Part shown: positions 27,621-37,100 of the stretch, in pieces
How the letters are laid out: each line of letters begins with the position of its first letter
Numbering within the stretch: the stretch's first letter is position 1
Assembly: GCA_944320845.1 (NCBI GenBank)
Contig: CALUJA010000002.1
Span: 1 to 64,000 of the forward strand
From: an uncultured Phocaeicola sp.
GTDB taxonomy: Bacteria; Bacteroidota; Bacteroidia; Bacteroidales; Bacteroidaceae
Length of the DNA stretch: 64,000 nt
Direction of reading: 5' to 3'
Notes under the pieces: generated by a model
The model's database searches: none
What the model was told of the DNA's origin: nothing
Seen by the model: the letters and a program-made list of their open reading frames with translations, nothing else
Program-made: the position numbers and the translations under genes

Positions 27621-28987
27621 AAACGTGTGCTGCATTCTGCCTGTGTGTCATGTCTTGCCTGCTTTTTGCCTGCGGCGGAGGGAAGGAAGAGAAGGCTTCT
27701 GTCGATTTGCCGCAGATACGGGAGCGGGGCGAACTGGTGGCATTGACCGTCAACAGCTCGGCTTCGTATTTTGACTATCGGGGCGAACCGATGGGATTCC
27801 AGTATGAACTGGTGCAGCAGTTTGCGCGTTCGCAGGGACTGCGTCTGGCAATAAAGGTGGTTAAAGACGAGCAGGCTTTGGTAGACAGCCTGCTCGCGGG
27901 AGCGGGCGACCTGATAGCCTATAATCTTTCTCATACCATCGGGAGGAAAGACGAGCTGCTTTATTGCGGAGAAGAGGACATAACCTGCCAGGTCATCGTG
28001 CAGCGCCGGGGGGAGGATGCTTTAAAGAATGTGACCCAGCTTATCGGGAAAGAGGTTTATGTGAATCCGGGCAAGTATCTCGACCGTTTGAAAAACTTGA
28101 ATGAAGAGCTGGGAGGCGGCATCCGCTTGAAGGTAATGTCGGTAGACAGCGTCTCTTCGGAAGATTTGATAGCGAGAGTGGCGGACGGTGAGATTGACTA
28201 TACCGTTGCCACCGATGAAATGGGGCGCATAACCAAGACCTATCATCCGAATCTGGACATCAGTCTGCAGATAAGTTTTGACCAAAGGGCTTCGTGGGCA
28301 GTGCGGAAAAGCTCTCCGCTGTTGGCCGAAGCTGCCGACAGATGGCATAAGGAGAACATAAACTCGGAGGAATTCAAGGTGAGTGCAAGGCGTTATTTTG
28401 AGTTGAACAAGCGAGTGGCTCACGGGTCAATACTTTCGGCAGAGAATGGCCGGATATCTTATTACGATGACTTGTTCCGGAAATATTCGGCAGAGATAGG
28501 ATGGGACTGGCGCCTGCTGGCCGCCTTGGTTTATACGGAGTCTAACTTCAATCCGGATGTGGTTTCATGGGCGGGGGCAAAGGGACTCATGCAGCTTATG
28601 CCGGTTACGGCGCGGGCTATGGGCATTCCGCCGGGAAAAGAGAGCGATCCGGAAGAAAGCATCAAGGCGGGGGTAAAATACATCGCTGCCTTGCAAAAGA
28701 TGTTTAAAGAGGTGGCCGACAAGGAGGAACAGGGCAAATTCGTGCTGGCGGCCTATAATGCCGGGGCCGGACATGTGCTCGACGCGATGGCACTGGCCAA
28801 AAAGTATGGCCGGAACCCGCATCTGTGGGAGCATCATGTAGCCCACTATCTTTTGCTGAAGAGCAGCGAGAAATATTATCAGGATTCTGTTTGCCGGAAC
28901 GGCTATCTGCGCGGGACGGAAACCTATAATTTTGTGAAGGATGTGATGGAGCGGGCTTCGGTTTACAAGAAGAAGATAAAGTCTTGA
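27617..28987 (+). CDS. MltF-like lytic transglycosylase lipoprotein
   Basis: A 456-residue predicted lipoprotein that cleaves peptidoglycan glycan strands. It has a hydrophobic N-terminus ending in a lipobox (LLFACGGG, Cys19), an amino-acid-binding-protein-like (SBP_bac_3) domain over about 35-260 and a C-terminal SLT domain from about 285. The catalytic glutamate is Glu308 (YTESNFNP), followed by GAKGLMQLMP and AYNAGAGHV. This is the layout of MltF, in which the N-terminal domain regulates the enzyme. It is translationally coupled to udk. Confidence 0.92.
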   Translation: MKTCAAFCLCVMSCLLFACGGGKEEKASVDLPQIRERGELVALTVNSSASYFDYRGEPMGFQYELVQQFARSQGLRLAIKVVKDEQALVDSLLAGAGDLIAYNLSHTIGRKDELLYCGEEDITCQVIVQRRGEDALKNVTQLIGKEVYVNPGKYLDRLKNLNEELGGGIRLKVMSVDSVSSEDLIARVADGEIDYTVATDEMGRITKTYHPNLDISLQISFDQRASWAVRKSSPLLAEAADRWHKENINSEEFKVSARRYFELNKRVAHGSILSAENGRISYYDDLFRKYSAEIGWDWRLLAALVYTESNFNPDVVSWAGAKGLMQLMPVTARAMGIPPGKESDPEESIKAGVKYIAALQKMFKEVADKEEQGKFVLAAYNAGAGHVLDAMALAKKYGRNPHLWEHHVAHYLLLKSSEKYYQDSVCRNGYLRGTETYNFVKDVMERASVYKKKIKS

Positions 28988-29017
28988 AGCGGATGCGGCG
29001 TTGTTTGCCAAGACAGT

Positions 29018-29092
29018 TTATGCACCGCACCCTGCAAAACTTTTTTCCGAAAGGAGACGATTCGTGCGGGATGCGGTGCATAATTGTTTTTT
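29018..29092 (+). terminator. Terminator of udk-mltF
   Basis: A 12-bp stem (TTATGCACCGCA at 29018-29029 with TGCGGTGCATAA at 29072-29083) with a 42-base loop is followed by TTGTTTTTT. It lies 30 bases past the stop codon. Confidence 0.75.
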
Positions 29093-29105
29093 AAAGGAGC
29101 AGGCC

Positions 29106-29807
29106 TTATCCTATCTTGCTTATTTTTTTCAGTTTTTCTTCTTCCAGCAGCTTTATCTTGCGTCCGTCGATAATGATAAGCTTTTCGGCTGCGAAGTTTG
29201 AAAGGGTGCGGATTGCGTTTGAAGTAGTCATGTTCGACAGATGCGCCAAGTCTTCGCGTGAAAGATAGATGCTTAGTGTGCATTGGTCCTCTTCTACGCC
29301 GTAGGTATCCTTGAGAAACAGCAGGGATTCTGCCAGGCGTCCGCGGATATGCTTTTGCGTAAGGCTCACCGTGCGCTCGTCGGCAATTCCCAAATCCTTG
29401 GAAAGCTGCCGGATGAAGAACATCGAAAGTTCCGCATTCTCCTGCAATAGTCTGACGATGACAGGCATCGGAATCAGGCAGATGGTGCACGGCTCGAATG
29501 CGGCGGCGGCAGTCACATAGTTTTCTTCTGCCAGATAGGCCCGATAGGCGAAGTATTCCTGGCTTTTGATGACTCGGATTATCTGGCTGCGGCCTCCCAC
29601 TCCGTCTTTGTATATCTTCACTTTGCCGTTTAGCAGGCACATCAGATATTGGGGAGTCTCTCCTTCGTTATAGATGGTCTCGTTTTTCTTGTATTTTTGC
29701 ACCATGAAATTCTGCGCGAGAAACTCTCTTTGCTCTTGAGTCAAGGGTTGCCACAAGTCGGGAATGCATTCGGCAACTTCAGCTTCTGTCAATTCCTTTT
29801 TTACCAT
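29106..29807 (-). CDS. Crp/Fnr-family transcriptional regulator
   Basis: A 233-residue regulator with an N-terminal cyclic-nucleotide-binding-like barrel (about 30-145; NETIYNEGETPQYLMCLLNGKVKIY) and a C-terminal winged helix with LSREDLAHLSNMTTSNAIRT as recognition region. It has no Cys pattern for an iron-sulfur cluster, so an Fnr-type oxygen sensor is unlikely. The effector is unknown. It is divergent from the DUF5686-like gene. Confidence 0.93.
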   Translation of the reverse strand: MVKKELTEAEVAECIPDLWQPLTQEQREFLAQNFMVQKYKKNETIYNEGETPQYLMCLLNGKVKIYKDGVGGRSQIIRVIKSQEYFAYRAYLAEENYVTAAAAFEPCTICLIPMPVIVRLLQENAELSMFFIRQLSKDLGIADERTVSLTQKHIRGRLAESLLFLKDTYGVEEDQCTLSIYLSREDLAHLSNMTTSNAIRTLSNFAAEKLIIIDGRKIKLLEEEKLKKISKIG

Positions 29808-29833
29808 ATATGTCTAAAACATGTTATTCAGCA

Positions 29834-29841
29834 CAAAGGTA
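29834..29841 (-). promoter_or_regulatory. Crp/Fnr gene promoter, -7 element
   Basis: The minus strand reads TACCTTTG, 27 bases before the start codon; the same octamer is seen upstream of the tRNA-His pair and pheS. Confidence 0.55.
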
Positions 29842-29906
29842 AAAATAAAATAATTAATTTGTTCTTTTTTATTGATAAAAAAAGACTCTTCCAATGGCTT
29901 TTGTTA

Positions 29907-29914
29907 TATATTTG
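29907..29914 (+). promoter_or_regulatory. DUF5686-like gene promoter, -7 element
   Basis: TATATTTG lies 11 bases before the ATG at 29925, so the transcript may have a very short leader. Confidence 0.4.
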
Positions 29915-29924
29915 CTGTCGACTT

Positions 29925-32123
29925 ATGTGTAAAACATGCTGTTTATACGTTGTTTGTTGGACTGTTCTGTCGTTGTTCAGTTTATATCCGGTTGCAGGAG
30001 AAGCTCGTAATGGTGTCACGTCTTTTCCCGAGAAGCCGTTTGTCCCGGATTCCATTCTGGAATATATTTTCCATTCCGCGCGCTTCTACTCGCAAGAAGT
30101 GAGGAGTTATAAGGGGGACTTGTATCTGAAAGGGATGCTGAAGGTGCATAAGCAGAACCGGATAATCAAGTATGTACCGTCAATGTTCAGGTTTGAAAAG
30201 GGCGTGAAGAATTATCTGCATGAGTCCGTCAGCGAATTCCATTATACGGCTCCCGGCATCTATGACCGGAAGATAAGGGCGGTATCGAGTACATTTCCCA
30301 GTAACAGGGGACAGGTATTCGATATACTCGACTATATGAAGTTTAACATTTACGCTCCGTCGGTTATGGGGGATAAGGTGCTGTCTCCGCTTAGTGAAAA
30401 ATCGAGTGTACATTACTGTTATTTGCTTGATTCCATCATACCGAAACCGGACGATTATTGGTATAAAATCCAGATTGTCCCCCGCTATCACAGCACGCAG
30501 CTGCTGGAAGGATATTTGTGGATAGCGTCAAAAGACTGGACAATCCGCTATATGGATGTGAAAGGGAAATATGGTTTGGTGGCTTTCCGCCTGCAGATGC
30601 AGATGGGGGATACACCGGAAACCAAATATCTGCCTGCGAAACTTAGCCTGAACCTTGTATTTAAGTTTCTGAAAAACCATCTGGAGATGCAGTATACGGG
30701 ATGGATGAAATATAAGGAAATAGAGTTGCGGAAGCCTGGCGAATATTTGTGGCGGAAGAAAGAGACCCAAAAAAATTATAACCTTTCCGAATCTTATACA
30801 TTGACTTGTGATACGAGTGGGATGGTTTCGGCTCGTGACTCGTTTGAACGCATCCGTCCCGTACCTTTAAGTGTGTATGAAGATTCGCTTTACCGGATGG
30901 CCGATGAACGGCAGCGGCAAAGGCAGGCTGCCGATACGTTGAAAGCCAGGATGACCAAGCGGAAAAAGAATCTTGTCTTTTTGGGACAGTTGGGCGATGC
31001 TTTGATAAGCAGCTACGATATTGACATTTCCAAGTTTGGGACAGTGAACTGTTCTCCGCTGATAAATCCTTTGCTGATAAGTTACAGTCACCGTAACGGC
31101 ATTTCATACCGTCAGGTATTCAAGTATAATAAGTTGTTCCACGACGGGCGTCTGTTGCGCATCGCTCCTCAGATAGGCTATAATTTCACAAAAAAGGAGT
31201 TTTATGTGAAGGCGGACATGGAATATGTCTATAATCCGCGTCGTCACGGAGCTTTTGAACTGCATGTAGGTAACGGAAACCGGATTTACAGTAGTGTTGT
31301 GCTTGACCAACTGGCCGAAATACCGGACAGTGCGTTTTCTTTTGACGGGCTGGAACTGGATTATTTCAAGGATATTTATATTGATTTCTCTCATAATATA
31401 GAAATAGTAAACGGGCTGAACCTGTGGACGGGAGTTGCAGTCCATTGGCGTTATACCAAAAGCACGCCGGAAGTAGAGGCCCGTGTCCGCTCGAGGTATA
31501 ACAGTTTTGCTCCGCGTGTCCGTATCCAGTGGACTCCGGGCATGTATTATTACATGAACGGCCCCCGCAAAATTAATGTCGGCTCTTATTTCCCGACCTT
31601 TACTGTAGATTATGAACGGGGCGTTCGCTTCCTCAGTAATTCGGGAGAGTATGAGCGGATAGAATTTTCGGCAGAACAGATGATTCGCTTGCGTAATGTG
31701 CGGACTCTTTCTTATCGGATGGGAGCAGGATTCTTTACGAATCACAATCGTTCGGACATGTATTTCGTAGATTACGTTAACTTTGCCAACCGTAACCTTC
31801 CACAGGGGTGGAATGATGATATTGGAGGGACTTTCCAACTGTTGGACTCACGCTGGTATAACGCTTCAACCCACTATATAAACGGAAACCTGACATATGA
31901 AGCTCCTTTTATCCTGCTTTATCCGGTTACCCGCCTGCTCTCTTTTATCCAGAAAGAGCGTATTTATGCCGGTGTCCTGTTTGTTCCTCATCTGAATCCT
32001 TATATCGAGTTGGGATATGGTTTTGGCACACATCTTTTTGATGCCGGCATTTTTGTCGGAAATGAAAAAGGTAAATTTACATCGGTAGGATGCAAATTTA
32101 CCTTTGAATTGTTTAACAAGTAG
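29925..32123 (+). CDS. DUF5686-like outer-membrane protein
   Basis: A 732-residue exported protein. It has a signal peptide (MCKTCCLYVVCWTVLSLFSL, with a likely cut near VAGEA), an N-terminal globular region (about 35-330), and a C-terminal half of alternating aromatic/polar strands ending in TFELFNK, typical of an outer-membrane beta barrel. It resembles DUF5686 proteins but lacks their usual N-terminal carboxypeptidase-regulatory-like domain. The frame stays open back to 29649, but that part overlaps the Crp/Fnr gene and has no signal sequence, so 29925 is preferred. Function unknown. Confidence 0.78.
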   Translation: MCKTCCLYVVCWTVLSLFSLYPVAGEARNGVTSFPEKPFVPDSILEYIFHSARFYSQEVRSYKGDLYLKGMLKVHKQNRIIKYVPSMFRFEKGVKNYLHESVSEFHYTAPGIYDRKIRAVSSTFPSNRGQVFDILDYMKFNIYAPSVMGDKVLSPLSEKSSVHYCYLLDSIIPKPDDYWYKIQIVPRYHSTQLLEGYLWIASKDWTIRYMDVKGKYGLVAFRLQMQMGDTPETKYLPAKLSLNLVFKFLKNHLEMQYTGWMKYKEIELRKPGEYLWRKKETQKNYNLSESYTLTCDTSGMVSARDSFERIRPVPLSVYEDSLYRMADERQRQRQAADTLKARMTKRKKNLVFLGQLGDALISSYDIDISKFGTVNCSPLINPLLISYSHRNGISYRQVFKYNKLFHDGRLLRIAPQIGYNFTKKEFYVKADMEYVYNPRRHGAFELHVGNGNRIYSSVVLDQLAEIPDSAFSFDGLELDYFKDIYIDFSHNIEIVNGLNLWTGVAVHWRYTKSTPEVEARVRSRYNSFAPRVRIQWTPGMYYYMNGPRKINVGSYFPTFTVDYERGVRFLSNSGEYERIEFSAEQMIRLRNVRTLSYRMGAGFFTNHNRSDMYFVDYVNFANRNLPQGWNDDIGGTFQLLDSRWYNASTHYINGNLTYEAPFILLYPVTRLLSFIQKERIYAGVLFVPHLNPYIELGYGFGTHLFDAGIFVGNEKGKFTSVGCKFTFELFNK

Positions 32124-32129
32124 AATCGT

Positions 32130-33290
32130 TTATACCAATTCGTCTGAGGTATATCCTTGTGGAAGTTCTCTGCAGTTATATCCGGATGCCATAATTTCTC
32201 CGTAGGCGCCGGCCGAGCGCAAGGCAATCAGGTCGCCTCGTCTTACTTTGTTCAGGTCTATGGCTTTTCCGAATACATCGGATGATTCGCATATCGGGCC
32301 TACTACATCATAAGTTTCCATGCCTTCGTCAGAGGTGATGTTTTCTATCTTGTGGTAGGCTTGGTATAAGGCCGGACGGATTAGGTCTGTCATTCCGCCG
32401 TCGACGATAGCGAACTGTTTGTTTGTGCCTTGTTTTACATAAATGGCCCGTGTGATGAGGCTGCCGCATTGTCCTACTACAGAACGTCCCAGCTCGAAGT
32501 GTAAGGTTTGTTGTGGGCGCAAGTGCAGGTGTTTGTGATAAGTGGAAAAATATTCTGCAAAGTCCGGTATCGGCTTTCGGTTGGGATGTGCATAGTCTAT
32601 GCCCAGTCCTCCACCTACATTGATATGCTCTACGATGATTTGACGGGCGAACAGCTTTTCTTGCAATTCGTTTACCCGGTTGCAAAGAGCTACGAAATCT
32701 CCCATATCCAGTATCTGCGAGCCGATATGGAAATGCAGTCCTACAAACTTTACATTGTTCATCTCCAGCGCCCGGTCTATCACTTTGTCCATATCCTTCA
32801 TGCTGATGCCGAATTTGTTCTCGGCAAGTCCGGTTGTAATATTGGCATGCGTGTGTGCTCCCACATCGGGATTGATGCGGAAAGCTATGCGGGCAATTTT
32901 TCCTTTGGCGGCAGCCAGTTCGTTGATTACTTCCAGCTCGGGAAGCGACTCCACGTTAAAGCAGAAAATGTCATAATCCAATCCTAGATTGATTTCCCAA
33001 TCTGTTTTTCCCACTCCGGCATAAACGATTTTGCTTGCCGGAAATCCTGCCTTGATGGCTGCTTTGATTTCTCCGCCGCTTACGCAGTCGGCCCCTAATC
33101 CGCTTTCACGGATGATGCCGAGTATTTTGGAATTGGCATTTGCCTTTATGGCATAATGTACGCAGAACTTGTTGTATTTCGCCGCTTCTGCCTTGATGAC
33201 ACTTAATGTGTCGCGCAACAGATTGGCGTCATAATAATAAAAAGGTGTCTTCAGGTGTTGAAACTTGTCTGCTGGAAATGTTCCTTTCAT
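32130..33290 (-). CDS. lysA: Diaminopimelate decarboxylase
   Basis: A PLP-dependent fold-type III decarboxylase that makes lysine from meso-diaminopimelate. PLP lysine Lys49 is in HYAIKANANSKIL. Further motifs are GLHFHIGSQ, the glycine-rich GGGLGIDY and CESSDVF near residue 335. 386 residues is near the normal 400-420. It follows aspartate kinase (lysC) by 83 bases in the same direction, so the first and last steps of lysine synthesis are paired. Confidence 0.97.
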   Translation of the reverse strand: MKGTFPADKFQHLKTPFYYYDANLLRDTLSVIKAEAAKYNKFCVHYAIKANANSKILGIIRESGLGADCVSGGEIKAAIKAGFPASKIVYAGVGKTDWEINLGLDYDIFCFNVESLPELEVINELAAAKGKIARIAFRINPDVGAHTHANITTGLAENKFGISMKDMDKVIDRALEMNNVKFVGLHFHIGSQILDMGDFVALCNRVNELQEKLFARQIIVEHINVGGGLGIDYAHPNRKPIPDFAEYFSTYHKHLHLRPQQTLHFELGRSVVGQCGSLITRAIYVKQGTNKQFAIVDGGMTDLIRPALYQAYHKIENITSDEGMETYDVVGPICESSDVFGKAIDLNKVRRGDLIALRSAGAYGEIMASGYNCRELPQGYTSDELV

Positions 33291-33308
33291 GATATGAGCT
33301 TATTATTT

Positions 33309-33347
33309 TTACAGGCAGACCTGTGGATTATGCAGACCTGCCTGTAA
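33309..33347. repeat. Hairpin between lysC and lysA
   Basis: A perfect 10-bp inverted repeat, TTACAGGCAG and CTGCCTGTAA, with a 19-base loop lies in the lysC-lysA gap. No T run follows on the minus strand, so it is not an obvious terminator; an mRNA processing or stability role is possible. Confidence 0.55.
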
Positions 33348-33373
33348 TGTATGACTTTAACCTTGGCGATAAT

Positions 33374-34696
33374 TTATTTTTTGCCGTTGAAAAGAGCGTC
33401 GCTTAATCCTTGCAAAGCTTTTTTCTTGTCTGTTTCGCGAATCAGGAACGAGATGTTGTAGTTGCTTCCTCCGTATGCAATCATGCGTACGGGTATGTCG
33501 CGCATGGCTTCGATGGCTTTGGCCTCGAATCCTACGTTTTCCCATTCCAGGTCTCCCACTACACAGATGATGCACATGTCGTGGTCTACGGTCACTGTGC
33601 CGTATTTTTTCAGGTCGTTTACAATTTCATTCAGGTGTTTGGTATTGTCTATTGACATGGAGACTCCTACTTCAGAGGTGCAGACCATGTCGATGGCCGT
33701 CTGGTAGCTTTCGAAGATTTCGAATACTTTGCGCAAAAATCCGTGAGCCAGCAGCATGCGGCTTGACTTTATTTTGATGGCTGTGATATTGTCTTTTGCA
33801 GCCACGGCTTTGATTTTTCCTCTTTCCGTTTCGTTGGATATGAGGGTGCCGGGAGCCGAAGGTTCCATCGTGTTGAGCAGGCGTACCGGGATGTTGGCGT
33901 ATTTGGCCGGCTGGATGCAGGTGGGGTGCAGGATTTTTGCACCGAAATAGGCCAGTTCGGCAGCTTCCTCAAAATGCAGGTGGCGTACGGGCGAAGTTTT
34001 GTCTACCACCCGCGGGTCATTGTCGTGCATGCCGTCGATGTCTGTCCATATCTGTATTTCGGAAGCATTGACTGCCGCGCCGATTAATGAGGCGGTATAG
34101 TCGCTTCCTCCACGCTGCAGATTGTCTATCTCGCCGTAAGCGTTGCGGCAGATAAAGCCTTGCGTGATGTAGATTTCGTATCCGGGATTGGCTTCCAGCT
34201 GGGTATTGAGTTTTTCACGGATGTAGTTGAGGTCCGGTTCGCCGTTCTTGTCTGTCCGCATAAACTCTAAGGCCGGGATAAGGATTGCACCGATTCCCTG
34301 CTCTTGCAGATAATTGGTTACCATATTGGTGGAAATGATTTCTCCCTGAGCCAGGATAACTTTTTCTTCGAAGAGCGTAAAGATGTCTTTAGTGTATGAA
34401 CGGATGTAATCAAATACAGACTTTACAAATTCAAGCGTCTTCTGTTTGTATTCTTCCGTAGAATAAAGTTCATCAATATGCTGCTTGTATTTGGCTTCCA
34501 GTTTATTGATGATTTCATTTGCACCATCAGAATTTTTCTTGTACAGATAATCTGAGATTTCAACCAGCGTATTGGTTGTGCCTGACATGGCAGAAAGGAT
34601 GACAATCTTCTGCTCGCCGTCAGTAATCAATTTGGCTACATCTTTCATCCTTTGTGCAGAGCCTACAGATGTTCCTCCAAACTTTAAAACCTTCAT
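33374..34696 (-). CDS. lysC: Aspartate kinase (monofunctional)
   Basis: Phosphorylates aspartate, the entry step to lysine, threonine and methionine. The 440-residue protein has the N-terminal kinase motif (LKFGGTSVGSAQRM), the aspartate-binding FGAKILHPTCIQPA near residue 245 and a C-terminal pair of ACT-like regulatory domains (from about 300). There is no homoserine dehydrogenase part. It probably shares a transcript with lysA. Confidence 0.95.
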   Translation of the reverse strand: MKVLKFGGTSVGSAQRMKDVAKLITDGEQKIVILSAMSGTTNTLVEISDYLYKKNSDGANEIINKLEAKYKQHIDELYSTEEYKQKTLEFVKSVFDYIRSYTKDIFTLFEEKVILAQGEIISTNMVTNYLQEQGIGAILIPALEFMRTDKNGEPDLNYIREKLNTQLEANPGYEIYITQGFICRNAYGEIDNLQRGGSDYTASLIGAAVNASEIQIWTDIDGMHDNDPRVVDKTSPVRHLHFEEAAELAYFGAKILHPTCIQPAKYANIPVRLLNTMEPSAPGTLISNETERGKIKAVAAKDNITAIKIKSSRMLLAHGFLRKVFEIFESYQTAIDMVCTSEVGVSMSIDNTKHLNEIVNDLKKYGTVTVDHDMCIICVVGDLEWENVGFEAKAIEAMRDIPVRMIAYGGSNYNISFLIRETDKKKALQGLSDALFNGKK

Positions 34697-34744
34697 TTTA
34701 CGTCTTGAATTTTAATTGTTCGTTAATCAGTTAATTTCCGGGGA

Positions 34745-34752
34745 CAAATGTA
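34745..34752 (-). promoter_or_regulatory. lysC-lysA promoter, -7 element
   Basis: The minus strand reads TACATTTG 49 bases before the lysC start. No lysine-riboswitch-like fold was recognised in this short leader. Confidence 0.5.
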
Positions 34753-34946
34753 ATAATAAAATGCTGATTTTCGTCATTTTTGCCGAAAAATCGTAGGAGA
34801 CTGTTTTAAAAGCGGCATATGCAGGGGCAGAGGATGCCGCTTGGAGGTGGGATGCTTGCGCCTGGTGCGGCCGGATGTGTTTTTTGCTGCTTCAATGATT
34901 CCGTCTGGCGGCGGCCTGCCGTTTTTCTGACGGCATGAAAAGAAAG

Positions 34947-34994
34947 GCAGATGGCAGGGAAAAGAAAGTTTTTCTTGGTTTCCCTGCCATCTGC
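34947..34994 (-). terminator. dnaA terminator
   Basis: A perfect 16-bp stem (GCAGATGGCAGGGAAA with its complement) with a 16-base loop is followed on the minus strand by a T-rich stretch (TTTCTTTTCATG). It lies 41 bases past the dnaA stop. Confidence 0.85.
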
Positions 34995-35034
34995 TTTATG
35001 TCGTTTCCGCCGTTGTCTTGGAGTTCCGGAAAAG

Positions 35035-36441
35035 TTATCGGATATGAAGGCTCGTTTCTATTTCTTCGATTTCGGCCTTGAAAGCCTTGTCCACTTCCAC
35101 TTGGTCTTTTACAATCTTGCAGGCGTGCAGCACTGTCGCATGATCTTTATTGCCGATTACCTGTCCAATCTTTGAAGAAGAGGTTTCGGTATGTTTCTTG
35201 GCCAGATACATGGCTACCTGACGCACCTGAACGACCTCGCGTTTGCGGGTTTTTGAATGGATGGCCGTGGTGTCTACCTTGAAATGCTCGCATACTTTCT
35301 CGATGATATCGTTGATTCCGATAGGCTTCAGCTCGGCACAGCGTATGGCTTTGTGCACGATTCGTTGGGCCAAATCCAAGTCGATTTCCCGCTTGAACAG
35401 GATAGATTGGGCCAAAAGCGAGTTGACGATACCTTCAAGTTCGCGCACGCTCTCATTGACATTTTCTGCTATATAGTCGATGACGGCGTTGGGTATGGAC
35501 AATCCGTCGCGGCGGATTTTGCTCCGCAGGATATTCTTGCGCAGTTCCACGTCCGGCTTCTCTAATTCCGCCACCAGGCCCCATTTGAATCGTGTCAGCA
35601 ACCTGTCTTCCATGCCTTGCAGCATGACGGGAGCGCGGTCTGATGTCAGGATAAGCTGTTTCCCGTTCTGGTGAAGGTGGTTGAATATATGGAAAAACGT
35701 GTTTTGGGTCTTTGTCACCCCTGCAAACTCTTGTATGTCGTCGATAATCAACACATCAATGGTCTGATAGAAACTGATGAAGTCATTGAAGTGATTCGTC
35801 CGCACAGAGTCTGTATATTGCACTTGGAATAGATGTGCAGATACATAAAGCACGCGCTTTTCAGGATAAAGCTCTTTGATGCGTGTTCCGATTGCGTTTA
35901 TCAGGTGTGTCTTTCCTACGCCCGAGGGCCCGTAAATGAAAAGCGGGTTGAAAGTGCTCGCCGGATTCTGTGCTACAGTTTCTGCGACCGTTCTTGAAAA
36001 CTCGTTGCTCGTGCCTTTAATGAAGGTTTCAAAGTTGTAGTTCGGATTGAGATGCGGGTCTAATTCCTGTACAGGCGGTGTTATTAGTCCGGGCGCCTTG
36101 TTGGCGTTATGGATGCTCTTGGGTTCAGGCAGCGCTGAAGAGCGGCCTGCTCCTTTCATGTCCACGGTAATATGATTGGTCTTGTCTGTAAGGATAGAAT
36201 ACATGAGTTCCGTACCTTCTCCTATTTCCTTATAAATGGCGGCCTGCAGCAGGCTTACATATTTCTCTTCCAGATATTCATAAAAAAACGGGCTCGGTAC
36301 ACCTATAGTCAATGCATTCTCCTCGTATTTCAAGGGGACAATAGGCTCAAACCATGTTTTAAAAGCCGTTGGACTGACATTATCTTTTATGAAAGAAAGA
36401 CAATGCTGCCACAGCGCAACGACTTGTTTGTTCTCAATCAT
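35035..36441 (-). CDS. dnaA: Chromosomal replication initiator DnaA
   Basis: A 468-residue AAA+ ATPase that binds DnaA boxes and opens the origin. It has an N-terminal interaction domain (1-90), a linker, Walker A GPSGVGKT at 171-178, Walker B LIIDDIQ at 231-237 and a C-terminal helix-turn-helix with the signature [12 protein letters not shown] near residue 435. It is flanked by intergenic DNA on both sides. No cluster of DnaA boxes was seen next to it, so the location of the origin is not shown by this window. Confidence 0.98.
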   Translation of the reverse strand: MIENKQVVALWQHCLSFIKDNVSPTAFKTWFEPIVPLKYEENALTIGVPSPFFYEYLEEKYVSLLQAAIYKEIGEGTELMYSILTDKTNHITVDMKGAGRSSALPEPKSIHNANKAPGLITPPVQELDPHLNPNYNFETFIKGTSNEFSRTVAETVAQNPASTFNPLFIYGPSGVGKTHLINAIGTRIKELYPEKRVLYVSAHLFQVQYTDSVRTNHFNDFISFYQTIDVLIIDDIQEFAGVTKTQNTFFHIFNHLHQNGKQLILTSDRAPVMLQGMEDRLLTRFKWGLVAELEKPDVELRKNILRSKIRRDGLSIPNAVIDYIAENVNESVRELEGIVNSLLAQSILFKREIDLDLAQRIVHKAIRCAELKPIGINDIIEKVCEHFKVDTTAIHSKTRKREVVQVRQVAMYLAKKHTETSSSKIGQVIGNKDHATVLHACKIVKDQVEVDKAFKAEIEEIETSLHIR

Positions 36442-36954
36442 TACGTGCGTTGTTGTTAAAAAGCGAAACTTCTACTTGTGCAAATTTCGTAATGAATTTC
36501 AATATAAACAAGTGCGATTTTTCTTTGATATTTAATCTTTTGTATAAGGTTTTGATTGTTAGATGCTTATTGAAACGCGATTTTTTTCTTGCTTCTTAGT
36601 CTTGTTGTCAGATTGCAAATGCTTGTTCTTCAAAATATTATAAATGAGTCTTATGCTTTTACAAACAAAATACTCGTGCTTCTATTTTTCTTATAATCAG
36701 TGCTATAGATAATGCGATATTGCATGAAGACGGCCTGTTGCTATTTAGATAAAATCTATATAACGTGGAATATGCTTTTAAAGTTTGGTTGAAAACGAAA
36801 GTATGAAAGAGCTTTTTTGTCTTTTTGCTTTTGTCTGTGACTTGTTTAAGCGGATTTCTTTTTATGGGCCTTTTGTTTGTGGCGTTTTTATAAAAAGGGC
36901 AGGTTGGCGGGGCTGGGTCGTGCTTGGGTTTATACATTCTTTAGTGATGTTTGT
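36442..36954. other. Gene-free AT-rich stretch upstream of dnaA
   Basis: About 510 AT-rich bases between dnaA and the structured element at 36955. Short ORFs on both strands lack ribosome binding sites and plausible composition. No TTATCCACA-type DnaA box and no convincing TAnnTTTG promoter for dnaA was found, although the dnaA promoter must lie here. Confidence 0.5.
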
Positions 36955-37090
36955 CCGGCTTCAGGGCATTTTGCCATAAAGTCGGCTGATATATATTGCG
37001 CCGCTAAAGCACGGGGAATACGATTCCTGTTTTGGCAGGACTTGCGATAGCCCATACTTTAGCAGTGCTTTCCTGGACGGGAACTATGGA
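36955..37090 (-). ncRNA. Candidate structured RNA or attenuator between MCE gene and dnaA
   Basis: Several inverted repeats cluster here. CCGGCTT/AAGTCGG (36955-36985) encloses GGCA/TGCC. GCTAAAG (37003-37009) can pair with CTTTAGC (37057-37063), or alternatively the overlapping AAAGCAC (37006-37012) with GTGCTTT (37065-37071). GGAAT/ATTCC and CCTG/CAGG lie inside. The two 7-bp pairings exclude each other. No known RNA family was recognised; the strand is assumed from the flanking minus-strand genes. Confidence 0.35.
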
Positions 37091-37100
37091 ACTTTTCTTT

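Noticed and set aside
36442-36954. Chromosomal origin next to dnaA
   Set aside because: No DnaA boxes or AT-rich 13-mer array were seen. A location near dnaA alone is not enough; a genome-wide GC-skew plot would decide.
36659-36979. Small ORFs on both strands between dnaA and the MCE gene
   Set aside because: AT-rich, no ribosome binding sites, no family resemblance, and partly overlapping the structured element.
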